DNA of 64,000 nt, taken from positions 1,099,160-1,163,159 of the forward strand of contig JACGCN010000016.1 of the NCBI GenBank assembly GCA_014905825.1, read 5' to 3'. Positions 9,854 through 20,700 of the stretch are shown here, in pieces. Positions within the stretch are counted from its first letter, which is position 1. Every line of letters starts with the position of its first letter. The position numbers and the translations under genes are program-made. A model generated the notes under the pieces. The model saw only the letters and a list, made by a program, of their open reading frames with translations, made no database searches and was not told the DNA's origin. Origin of the DNA: Lyophyllum atratum. Lineage: Eukaryota; Basidiomycota; Agaricomycetes; Agaricales; Lyophyllaceae.

Positions 9854-12800
9854 ATGTCAAGTGGTCCACTCGAAGTCGACTATTGTCAATTTACACATAA
9901 GCATCTTAAGGCTGCTTGTCGAGCTGCGAACATAACACTAACCTCAGCCCAACACCGGAAACGGGAAGATCTAGTCCAGTTTCTTCGACAGATCTCCCCA
10001 GCAAAGGCAGAAGAAGTACAGGCCATCCTGCAGCGCAGCAATAAGCGTAAATATTCACGCATTGCGTCTGCCTCGCCAGAACGACGTGAAGCACGGCCCC
10101 GGCTAGAGATCCCACTAGAGAGCAACCGCTTCCTGCGCGCACCAAGTGAAGAGGTTATCAAACAACGGACGGCCGCTTTCATTGACCGTACAAGCACTAA
10201 TGCCATGCGTTTGTCAGTATGTGCTGTCTGTGCACGGGAACTGCCTCACCTGGAAACCAGGCCTATTAGAGCCGATGACATCCCTCATTCTTCCCTACTC
10301 CGTCCAACTGTGCGACACGCTGCTCAAAAACTCCATGGGGATCTCCTGCTCTATTGCCCTGCAATTGACGCAGAAGGTAACACTAGGATATGTGTGGAGT
10401 GCGAGAAGAAGTTGGCCAAGGACGCTCTTCCCGCATACGCTCTTGCCAACAACATGTGGATAGGAGAAATACCCCATGAACTCAAAGTTCTTACCCTCCC
10501 AGAGCGTATTCTTATTGCAAAATACTTTCCAGTTGCATATATCGTCAAGTTATTCCCAAAGGCACGGGGTGCTCAGTTTTGGGACCGGCGATCGCTGAAT
10601 AGTGGGCTCAAAGGCAATGTCTCAACCTATCGTCTTGATCCGTCGCAGATCAGAGACATGATTAAGGGTAACATAATGCCACCCCCTGCACAGATACTGG
10701 CCGCGACAATTGGCGTCACCTTTGTTGGGCCCAAGATGCTTCCAGAACGCATGTTGCCTGATATGTTCCTTGTTCGGCGGCACCGCGTGGCAAGTGCACT
10801 TCGTTTTCTCAAGCGCAACAACCCTATCTTCCAGGACATCACCATTTGTCCTGACAGGCTGGCGGAACTTCCAATAAATGGCGTTCCAGAACAGATTCTT
10901 GCGACTTCAAGATACTCCTCGGATACAATGGCTCTTGACAGGGAACAGGAGGGATATGTGCCAGCTGATGAAGATGAGGTCGACATGAATGGTACAGTGC
11001 TCATCAATGAAATCGTAAATGCTCAACTAATAATGTCATTGCATCCACAGACCCGGATGTCCATGCAGATTTGGTGTACGGTGCACCTGGTGTTATAGAC
11101 GTTGAAGGACCGGACGCTGGGTACGAAGACATCGAAACCGGTAAGATTATCTTTTTGACACGCATATGTTGCTGAGTGATTGCTTCAGAGCCAAGCGTGA
11201 TACCTCTGCAGGCCCTTGGGGTAGTGGATGTAGCTGGAGACGATGTACCGGACCACGATATCCTTGCTCATGCGTTAAGCAATTCGTCTACGGAACACCC
11301 GGACAAGGAAACTTTTTATGTGAGAAGGGGGAGTGCCTTTGTCAATGAATATGCTCGCATGGACCAGGACACAAAACAGCGCTTTGATGGCGGACCAAGC
11401 AATGCAAATCACCTTTCAGGGTCCTTTCCTGTGTTGTTCCCCTATGGCATGGGGGGATTCGAAGTGGGACGACCAGTGGATGTTCCATATGAATCACATG
11501 CACGCTGGGCTCTGCAGTACGCGGACAAGCGTTTCCGCCTTGACCTACATTTTGTGTTCCAAGTGTTTGGAGTAATACAAAAGCGCCGCATCTGCCGCTC
11601 TGCCTGCCTGCAGATACAGCGTGCTTCTTTTTTGCGTCATGAGCGCTCTATTCGTTCTCTCAAGCCTGCAGATTTGTTGAAGGCCAGCAAGGAGGAGACA
11701 CGAGGGGTTCCTTTCTCCGACCCTGCGGTGCAAGCCCTCCGATCTCAACTCACTGCGGTCCGTGTCCGCGTACCCGGTACCGACGAATCACGAGCAGCCA
11801 TACGGGGAGACATATGGGGCACAACACTCATGTTCAATCCGCCAAGTATCTGGGCCACGATCAACCTGTCAGACACACAGGACCCTATAGCACAGGTTTT
11901 GACGGGCGTGGACATTGACCTTGACAACTTCAATCCAATGTCGGGGCCTGTGTCCAGCGAGCGGGGTATCAACATTGCGTCAGATCCCTATGCTGCTAGC
12001 AACTACTTTCACATCGTCATCAAAATAATTTTGGAAGAGATATTTGGGATTTCCGCACCCAAGGGAGGCCATATCAAAAGGCAAGAAGGCATTCTCGGGT
12101 TGGTGAAGAGCTACATTGGTACTGTGGAGGCGCAGGGGCGGGGCACCCTTCATCTGCACATCATCCTTTGGCTTGAAGACGCGCCAACATCAGCGGAGAT
12201 GAGGGAGGCACTAAAGTCGACGGCTTTCCAGGAGAAGATTCGAGAGTTCATTAAAGTCAACATACGTGCAGATCTGGATGGTGCAGACACCGCTACGATT
12301 GCAGCCATGCCAAGGACGAAAGAGGTTGCTTATTCACGGCCAATTGATCCCAGGACAGGCGACTTTAAACGGAAAATGCGGGAAAGAGAGAAAGTTCTTG
12401 CACGGGCTGTGCAACTTCACCAATGCTCTCTTCGGACTTGCCAGAAAGTTATGGGCCATCGACTGGTGTGTAAACGAAGAGCACCTTTCCCTCTGTCAAC
12501 CTCGGACTGGGTTACGGTGGAAGGAGAGTGTGGCCCTCGACGGATATGTGGATATTTGAACAATTGGAATCCGACACTCCTCAATGTTCTAAGGTCTAAT
12601 CATGACATGAAGCTCATCACCAACGGATACGAAACAAAATCAATCACCTGGTACATAACGAATTATGCGACGAAGAAGCAACAGAAGTCTTCCAATACAT
12701 CTGCACTAATTGCACAGCGTCTTGCACATCACAAGCAACAGGAACGGAAGGCCGTCGCAGATTTTGTTGCCACAAACAAGCGGCTCATCCAGCGTTGCGC

Positions 12801-15693
12801 AAATACACTCAGCCGAGATCAAGAGTTTAGCGCGCCAGAGGTCATGAGTTATCTCATGGGATGGGGAGATCGCTATGAATCTCACCATTATGTTTCAATA
12901 TACTGGGACACGGCGGTGAGGACGTTGAAACGTCACTATCCTGCTTTGAAGCTCAGAAGGTATGTCCGAGAATTGATAACAGAAAGCACTAAACCAATGA
13001 CTTTCTTTCAGTCATCTTGAACAGATTGCGGAGGCAGGGGGCGTCACATATCACGAAGAGCAAGGACGTACACAGCAGGTGAGACGAACATGGAAGATGT
13101 CATGACATGCACAGCTAACAGTGTCCAGGACGAGGTGGAGAGGCTGCATCTGCAAGATGGGAAGCTAACAGCAAAAGACGATCTGAAGGAGTACCAGGAG
13201 CGAGGTCATGCCCTTTGTGACGAGAACTTTCTCGATTTCATGCTCAACACATATGATGGTCCCAGGCCTACGCCGGCGGAAACTGCGGGGGATGGAACTC
13301 AGTCAAGAACAACACTGAGAAGCGAGCGTGTACCATACAAGGAGGGCAGTGGCATGGACAAAAGGTGCCGCATCATACGCGGTCGCGGTCACGAGACGCT
13401 GCCACATTTTGTGGGCCCTTGGTTTCCAAGGAATGACAGGCCGGAGCTGCGAGAAATCTACTGCGCGAGTATGCTCGTGTTGCTTAGGCCGTGGCAGACT
13501 CTTGGGGACCTTAAAGGGGCAAATGAGACATTTGAAAACAGCTTCTGCCGATTCCAACAAACGGCTGGCGAGAGGATCAATCGAATACTGGACAACATCC
13601 AGTACTATCATGAATGTTCCGATGGGGCGAGGAAAAGAGCGGAGGGCAATAATGGTTCGGGAGGATGGCTGGATGGCGAGAATGTGGAAGATGAAAATTT
13701 GGAATGCGGAGATGGAGAAGGAGAACCTGGGCTGACCTCAGAAATCACAGATGCCGACATTGAGCGTGGGCGGTGGGAGGCCATGAGTGGAAGGGAATAC
13801 GACTTTGGTGACAGGGCAATGTCTGTTGCGTTCGATGTTGGTATATTCCCTGAAGACCCTGCAGCGACTGTGTACAAGCAGGCGCCACGGAATGCGACCT
13901 TTGAAGACATGGCCACGTTCAACGCATGGGAAGCCAAGTTGAAGTCCATCACACGGATGGCTAACACGGATGTAATCGGGTCAGACCAGAACGAGGGTCA
14001 GGACAACACACCTGCTATCATTCGCCAGGTGAGCCCGGATGGAAACACCACACCGTCCGTCGCTGCGCAAAATCCTGGACATGCTGCGCAAAGCCCTGGA
14101 CATGCGGAAGCGCATACACTCTCCCAGGCTCGGGAAAAGCTTGCTTCTCTAAACAATGATCAGCGCCGTGCACACACCATAATAGAGAAGCACTTGGTAG
14201 CGCACCTCTCAGGCGAAAAGCCACCTCAGCTTCTTATGTTGGTTCTTGGAGCAGGTGGCACCGGAAAGTCACGACTCATTGAAGCTATAACCGAGACATT
14301 CGAATACCATGCCGCTACACAGATCCTTTCAAAAACAGCGTCTACAGGTGTTGCTGCGAGTCTGATTGGAGGACAAACCTTGCACGGATGGGCCGGAATA
14401 CCCGCTTCTCCAAAGAAGGAAGGGGACTGGACAGAAACTCGGTCGAAGGCTACCATGGCAAAGCGGAAGGCAAACATTGGACGCACAGAGTATCTTGCAC
14501 ACGACGAGGCTTGGATGAATTCCAAAACTATACTGGCAGCGCTATCCGAAATCTGCTGGAAAGTGAAGGCTGGAGAGGCATGCTCAGAAGCAACAAAGCC
14601 ATTCGGAGGAATGAACATGATCATGTTTGGAGATCCCCACCAATTCCCGCCCGTTCGACAGGCAAATGGTGCACTGTACATGGATCGACCATCAACTGAC
14701 AGTAAACGAGCGCTTCTGGGACGAGAGATATATCTCCAATTCACCACTGTTGTTATTCTCAAAGAGCAGAAGCGTATCAGAGACCCGGTGTGGAACCGAA
14801 TCCTGAACAATCTGCGAGGAACCGGCTGTGAGGAGGATGATCTGCAGGAAATCCGGAAGCTAATGCTGACCGATGCGTCCTGTGACATACCCGACTTTTC
14901 TCAACCTCCGTGGTCCGACGCAGTGCTTGTAACCTCACGTCACGGAGTGCGCTCGCGATGGAACACAGCTTCGTTGATGAGGCATTGCAGCTCCACGGGA
15001 CACCGGTTGTATGTGTCGCAGGCTGAGGATAGAGAGAGCCAGACGGGGGCACCCATCACTAAACCTCAAAAGCTGGTGTCGGTGGGAATGAAGGTCAAGG
15101 ATACGGGGAGACTGCCAGAAAGGACTGAGATCGCAATCGGAATGAAGGCAATGGTGCTCACCAATATCGCAACAGAGGCTGACATTGCGAATGGTACACG
15201 GGGAACGGTGGTGGACATAGTTCTCGATGTCAGAGAAGAGGTGCCAGACCCGGATGAAGTTGGGATGGCTTATCTTCAATACCCACCAGCCGTCATCTTG
15301 TTCAAGCCGGATGTGCCACCCAAGGATATGTTCGAGGGCCTGCCCCCCGGTATGATTCCCCTAAGCCCAACCGAGGTAACATTCCCGGTTACGACCCCCG
15401 ATGGCCGGAAGTCCACCATTCGCCGCAGGCAGCTTGCTATCACACCTGCATATGCATTCACCGATTATCGATCTCAAGGTCAAACCATTGAATATGTCAT
15501 TGTGGACCTTGCCAAGCCCCCGGAGGGAAAGCTGACCGGATTCAATGCTTATGTGGCGCTATCACGAAGCAGAGGACGGGGTACAATACGCCTGTTGCGC
15601 GATTGTGATGAAGAACTATTCACAAAACATCCATCAGATGACTTATTATGGGAAGATGGGAGACTGGCACGGTTAGACAGACTCACCATATGA
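9854..15693 (+). CDS. Helitron Rep-helicase transposase, apparently intact
   Basis: Rolling-circle transposase with nickase and 5'-3' helicase. Exons 9854-10991, 11051-11140, 11189-12959, 13012-13078 and 13129-15693 give 1876 aa with no stop or frameshift. The order is an N-terminal SAP-like basic region, a Cys-containing block (CAVCARELP ... CVECEKKL) of the fungal pre-Helitron type, then the HUH motif LHLHIILW (about residues 730-737). The catalytic two-Tyr site YITNYATK lies at about 897-904, after a Cys cluster. A PIF1-like superfamily 1 helicase follows: Walker A GAGGTGKS (about 1395), Walker B AHDEAWM, FGDPHQFPPV, and motif VI YVALSRSRG near the C-terminus. All four introns are 48-59 nt and keep phase. 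The HUH, two-Tyr and helicase signatures are all present, so the protein could be active. Confidence 0.95.
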
Positions 15694-15883
15694 GATATTG
15701 TAGTGTAACGGAGGGAGCGGTATGCAATCCATTGCCATTGTGGTGACTAAGCACCGGCTGTGGGAGCTTTCTTGGGGAACGCCCGCGGGGTAAGTTGCTA
15801 GAGCGTGGGGAGGGCTGGGATGTAAGAAATGACACCACAAAAGAGCCATGTTTACCCAAAGTAATTGTCTGCTGCCGCATAAT

Positions 15884-17356
15884 CTACATCTTTAGTCGTG
15901 TATTTTTACAGAGGCTATGCTCGAGCATCAGCACGGTATACCCCATGGCATCTTTCTCCGCTGCCGTCAAATGAGTCTCCAGATAAAGGTGCAGTGTGAC
16001 AAACGCATCAACGACCTCCTGTCTAGTAGGCGACGATCCGACAAGGCCATATTTTTGAAGACCCTTTAGGGCGCCCTTTTTAACTCGGAATATGATGTTC
16101 CCAACGTCTTCCGCGCTAGGCATGGGACAAGCGTGTGCGACTGCCATGTCACCGGCGATAAGCAATGCAGTGAGGGGTCCCACCCCATAAAACCGGTTTT
16201 CACCCTGCAGAAATTCGAGCAGTTCCAAAAAGGTGAAGTTTTGGTGTCCCGCCTGCCACACCGGCCATTCTGTCCTGGAGTCCCAAAGTGTGGAGATGAA
16301 CTTTACTTGGCGGTGCTTCGATGCGGACCCGTACACGCCATTGCGGATGAAGTATGCGTTGTCTTTCCCCGCTGCAACCAGAGCTGCGTGAAGGTCATCC
16401 CATTCCGAGATGTCGGTGAAGAAGCCAGGATGACTCTTGCCAAAATCGGATCCGTAGAAGAATGCTCGGTGCAATAAGAGACTGCCAAATCCCTCCTGCG
16501 TTAACAGACGATCTTTATCGCTGCATAGGTTCCTGATGGCATACGATCGCGTTGGAGCAACATCCCGAAAAGGCATAAAATAGTCAGGATCTCTGGCGAC
16601 TTTGCGTAAACCGCGATCTGATGATTTCTTGGATTGGTGGAGTGGATCAATGACAACAGGCAGAAGTCGGCGGAGGTACTGGAGAAAGGCGATGTGACCG
16701 TTTTCTTCAGACTGTGGAGCGGAAGGATGGGAAGCTTGAGACAGGGAAGGCTTAACCCTAGCCTTCGGGGTTTTTCGTTCTGACCATAACAGCATTAAAG
16801 TGTCGAGATGATGAAGATAGGCAGACTCTGACGATGATTGGTTGGCTAGTGGGTGTGTCTTTAGCGCATTTTCAAGGTCAGTTATGACTTTGGGCAGTGT
16901 CCCCCGAGAGCCGCGAACACGATGACCTCGGTCTGTCAAGGTTCCTAGAGGGTCCTGGAATAGTCTCCAGACACAGTCCAACATGAATATGGATGTTGAG
17001 GGTATATGACGAAGAAGCAGCTGCATGACATGACATTTATGCATCGCATGTGCTCCCTTCGGAAACCCAAGCCACCTTTCTGCAACATCCATCACGCCTC
17101 GTCTGTTATACATCTTTATAGTATCTGGATCGGTGCTAAAGCGAGGAGGTGTATATCGAAAGTCTTCTGCGTGAAGACCCGCGATGAAGGATGACGCTTT
17201 AAACACAGTGGCTCGATTTGCTGATTTCCCTGACATGTTATGAATGGTGTCGAGGCGACGCAGAAGTGAGAGGACCCAGTTTGGGTGATCGACAGGGACA
17301 TGGATCAACGGAATTGCGTCTTCAATCAGTCCATTTATCCACAGAAAAGGGCTCAT
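15884..17356 (-). CDS. predicted DNA base-hypermodification-type helical domain protein
   Basis: Single-exon gene, 490 aa, ATG at 17356. The C-terminal third has the order of motifs I associate with the helical, DNA-glycosylase-like domain of 5-hmdU DNA kinase and alpha-glutamyl/putrescinyl-thymine pyrophosphorylase: DNAYFIRNGVYG, FLELLEFLQG, FYGVGPLTALLIAGDM, then VKKGALKGLQKYGLV, and close to the end MLEHSLCKNTRL, in the place of the family's EH-LCE-K block. The GVGPLTA helix-hairpin-like turn and the KGALKGL motif are the strongest points. The N-terminal 250 residues are unrecognised, and no kinase P-loop is seen. Its neighbour is the Helitron Rep-helicase, 190 bp away tail to tail. The assignment comes from memory of the motifs and needs a profile search. 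Otherwise call it a transposon-linked hypothetical protein. Confidence 0.5.
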   Translation of the reverse strand: MSPFLWINGLIEDAIPLIHVPVDHPNWVLSLLRRLDTIHNMSGKSANRATVFKASSFIAGLHAEDFRYTPPRFSTDPDTIKMYNRRGVMDVAERWLGFPKGAHAMHKCHVMQLLLRHIPSTSIFMLDCVWRLFQDPLGTLTDRGHRVRGSRGTLPKVITDLENALKTHPLANQSSSESAYLHHLDTLMLLWSERKTPKARVKPSLSQASHPSAPQSEENGHIAFLQYLRRLLPVVIDPLHQSKKSSDRGLRKVARDPDYFMPFRDVAPTRSYAIRNLCSDKDRLLTQEGFGSLLLHRAFFYGSDFGKSHPGFFTDISEWDDLHAALVAAGKDNAYFIRNGVYGSASKHRQVKFISTLWDSRTEWPVWQAGHQNFTFLELLEFLQGENRFYGVGPLTALLIAGDMAVAHACPMPSAEDVGNIIFRVKKGALKGLQKYGLVGSSPTRQEVVDAFVTLHLYLETHLTAAEKDAMGYTVLMLEHSLCKNTRLKM

Positions 17357-17378
17357 TGATGCCAGGATAACCTTGCTG

Positions 17379-17583
17379 TGTGAGAGCCTGGCCCGGAGGG
17401 GACAAGACTACACTAAACGGACCACGCACCAGAACAGAACCTTGATGTATTTCGTATGCGAGAGACGAGTATCAAGAGTAGGTAGTGGTGGTAGTTAGAG
17501 GTAAGAACGTAAGTAGCGTCGAGGTGTGGTCAGGTATGGCCACACAAGCATAAACAACCCGAAATGGTAATCGCAGGATTACA
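17379..17583 (-). repeat. candidate 3' LTR of Gypsy element 1
   Basis: Read on the minus strand, a purine-rich run (17584-17598, mostly G) ends just before TGTAATCC at 17583, the usual polypurine tract next to a 3' LTR. A matching end, CTCACA, falls at 17379, giving a 205-bp TG...CA unit. The 5' partner is missing because element 2 cut the other end, so neither the length nor a target duplication can be checked. Confidence 0.4.
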
Positions 17584-17746
17584 CCCCCCCCCGCCCCAAA
17601 AAAATCCGTGCATGTAAGTACGAAGGGAAGGATGAAGGAACGGGGAAGTAGGTGAAAAAAAATCTGCTCACACGGGTGCGTTAAAAACCCAGTGGGAAAA
17701 GCTACCGGTGGCAGGAACATTGAGAAGGAGAACCGTACAAGTTGCC

Positions 17747-20700
17747 CTAACCGTTTCCTGCCAACCAGGTGCCGAGAGCCTCGTTTTCATCGAGGTCTTT
17801 TCCGGAAAGCCATCGATCGTGTTCTTGACCATATCCGGCGTAGCGCACGAGGTATTGATGACCGCGGCCGCGACGCCTTTGGGCGACGATCTTGTCGACC
17901 AACCATTCTTCCATCCCGTCCTCCGTAACGACCGGACCTGGCTCAGGGAATGCGCGGGATGGGAAGAGTTTGTTGTCGTTCTCGTGGAAGGGGAGCAGCT
18001 CGGAGGTATGGAAGGTGTCATATGTTTGAGGGGAATTCGGCATGCTAATGGTGACATTCGAGGTATCCTTGTGAATGCCTGTAATCTCGAAGGGACCGTC
18101 GTAACGCGGCATGAACTTCGCCGCTCGCTTTTCGCCCTTCTGTTTGAAGAGTTTACGACGGTTCTTTGTCGATAAGCGAACGCGTTGTCCTATCTTGAAG
18201 GGGAATTTAGCGGAGCGCGTTGAGTTCGCCTGCGCAGCCTGTTGGATTTTCGCCTGTACGAGGTTATCTGCGGCTGTGCACGTGTCCAGAGCGATGCGTT
18301 TGGCAATCGCATGTGCGTCGACCTCCTCTACCGAGGCCGATGGGCCAGGGGTTACCAAGGGCGGAATCACCCTCGGGGAACGACCTGTCCGCAAGTAAAA
18401 TGGGGAAAATCCGGTTGACTTATTCACGGTATTCATGATGTCAAAACGTACTCGTTTAAGGGCCTTCGACCAGCCATGTTGGTTCCGATCGACGTGGTAG
18501 CGGAGGCACTGATTGATCGTCTTGTTAGACCTCTCGCTGGCACCGTCGGTTTGAGGATGGTATGAAGAAGACATCTTGACCTTAACGCCAATCAGTCTGG
18601 TGAGATGCTTCCAAAATTTCGATACGAAGAGTTTGTCGCGATCACAGACAATGTTTGAGGGTAGGCCGTTTTCACAGTACCAATTGTCGAAAAAGAGCTC
18701 GGCCAATCCGCGTGCGGTGAGATCAGTTCGAGTAGCCACAATTTGGATATCGGAGTTTAACCTGTCGGTCATGGATAGTATGCAATTGAAACCGTTTTCC
18801 TCGGGTAAAGGGCCGACGAAGTCGATCGCGACCGATTCGCATCGGAAATCAGGGACAGGCAGCGGATGCAAGGGACCAAGAGGGGTAGCTGTCGTGGCTT
18901 TAAAACGTTGACAATCCCTGCAGGCGGGGATGTAGCTAAGCTCTAAATCGCGACGCATTTTTGGCCAATAGTATGCGTCGCGCAGTGTCGCGTAGGACTT
19001 GTCGAAACCGAAGTGGCCAAGCGCGTCGTGCGCAGCCTGGAAAATGGATTCCCGCACGTTCCCAACGCGAGGAATAATCAGGCGTGATCCGAGAAACCAA
19101 AGTTCGTCTTCTAGACGAAGCAGCGGCATTCCCGGTGCAGCAGCTATTAAGTTTTTACACCACGGGTCGGCGGCGTAGCCGGCTATGATGTCCTTCAATA
19201 TCGCCTTGTCAATTGAAACTGAAAGCGAAGTGGTCTTCGCGGGCGTCAGCGCATTAACGCGATGGGCCAAAGAGAAGGCGGATGAGAAGGGGCAGGAGAG
19301 CGACGCGGGCAAGATCGCGTTAATGCAATGTGAGATAACGTCGTCGTCGTGCATGCTGCAGAAGTCAGGGGCGTCACGAACGGCGTCGGAAGAGTCCTTC
19401 ATGCTGTCAGGCAATCGTGACAGGGCATCTGCGGCCGAATTATCCTCGCCCTTCACATAGAGGATTTTGAAATCGAACTGTGATAAAAATTCCACCCAGC
19501 GCGATTGCCGGCGGGAAAGGTCGCGCTGCTCATCGAAGTTCTCCAGCGTTTTGTGGTCTGTGAAGACGACGAACTTCATCCCGAAGAGGTCGGAACGCCA
19601 TTTTCGGAGGGCTCGAATGATCGCTAACATTTCCTTTTCGTGCACGGGGTAGTTGAGTTCGGCGCCCTTAAAGGTCATGGAATCGAACGCGACCGGTCGC
19701 GCTGTTTCCCAGGTGTCGCCGAAGGATAGTACAGCTCCGGAGCGCTTATCACTAGCGTCGGTAGTAACAAAAATTGTTTTGGAGGGGTCGTCGTGATCTA
19801 TGACTGTCAAGCATTCGCAGCTCACGACGAGCTCCTTGATTGCGTCGAAAGCACGTTGATGCCGAGGAAGCCAAGGGGGGAAGACTTTGTCGCAGCCCAA
19901 ACCCGTCAATTCGTTGAGGACGCTCGTGTGGTCCGCGAGTTTAGGCAAGAACACGGCCAGGTAACGTACCAGCCCAATAAAACCCCGAACGTCCGTTGCG
20001 GACTTGGGGCGCGGCCAAGCGAGTATTCGGTCAACCTTTTTTCCGTCAGGCTCGATGCCATTTGCAGAGATGTGATGGCCCAGAAAGTTAATACTTGTGC
20101 AGTACAGGTGCGTTTTCGCCGGGTTGACGTATAAACGAGCTGCGCGTAGCGCCTCCAGCACTGCGCGTACGTTACGATGGTGCTCTTCCAAGCTGTCAGA
20201 CCAGATGACTATGTCGTCTAGGTATACGTGGCAGATTTTGCCAATTAAATGGCGCAGTGCGGCCGTGACACGACGTTGATGGATCGCCGGGGCGTTCCTC
20301 AGTCCCATCGGCATCACCAGCCATTCGTACAAGCCGAAAGGAGTACTGACGGCCGTCAATGGTACGTGGTCAGGGTGCATGGGAGTCTGGAAGAAACTAT
20401 TGGTCATGTCAATTGTTGCGAAGAATTTTCCCTTCGCGCAGTCATGAAGAATATCATCCACCCGTGGGATCGGGTGGTTGTCGGGAACGGTGGCCGCATT
20501 CAGTTGCCGGTAGTCGTTAACCCATCTAGGGAGAACTGTTGGGTCGGCTTTGGGAATGATGAAGGCAGGGGATGCGAATTGGGAAGAGGATGGCTGGATA
20601 CGCCCGGCCTCGAGATGTTGGCCAATCAGGGTTTTCCATGCCTCGCGGTATTTGCGAGGGCACTGATACGTTCGCGTCTTTATCTCATGATTCGCAGTCT

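Larger units (their letters stand above)
5683..15801 (+). mobile_element. Helitron region, boundaries not resolved
   Basis: The Rep-helicase gene proves a Helitron. The three minus-strand genes A-C to its left are probably cargo or partners. The gene at 15884-17356 may also belong. A possible right end is CTAG at 15798-15801, nine bases after the 8-bp palindrome CCCGCGGG (15782-15789), the layout of a Helitron 3' hairpin. However, the next base is A and not the usual T, and no matching 5'-TC end was found. The coordinates are therefore minimal. Confidence 0.5.

Noticed and set aside
15782..15801. CCCGCGGG hairpin plus CTAG as the definite Helitron 3' end
   Set aside because: The base after CTAG is A, the stem is only 8 bp without a loop, and no matching 5' end was found. 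Kept as a possibility only.
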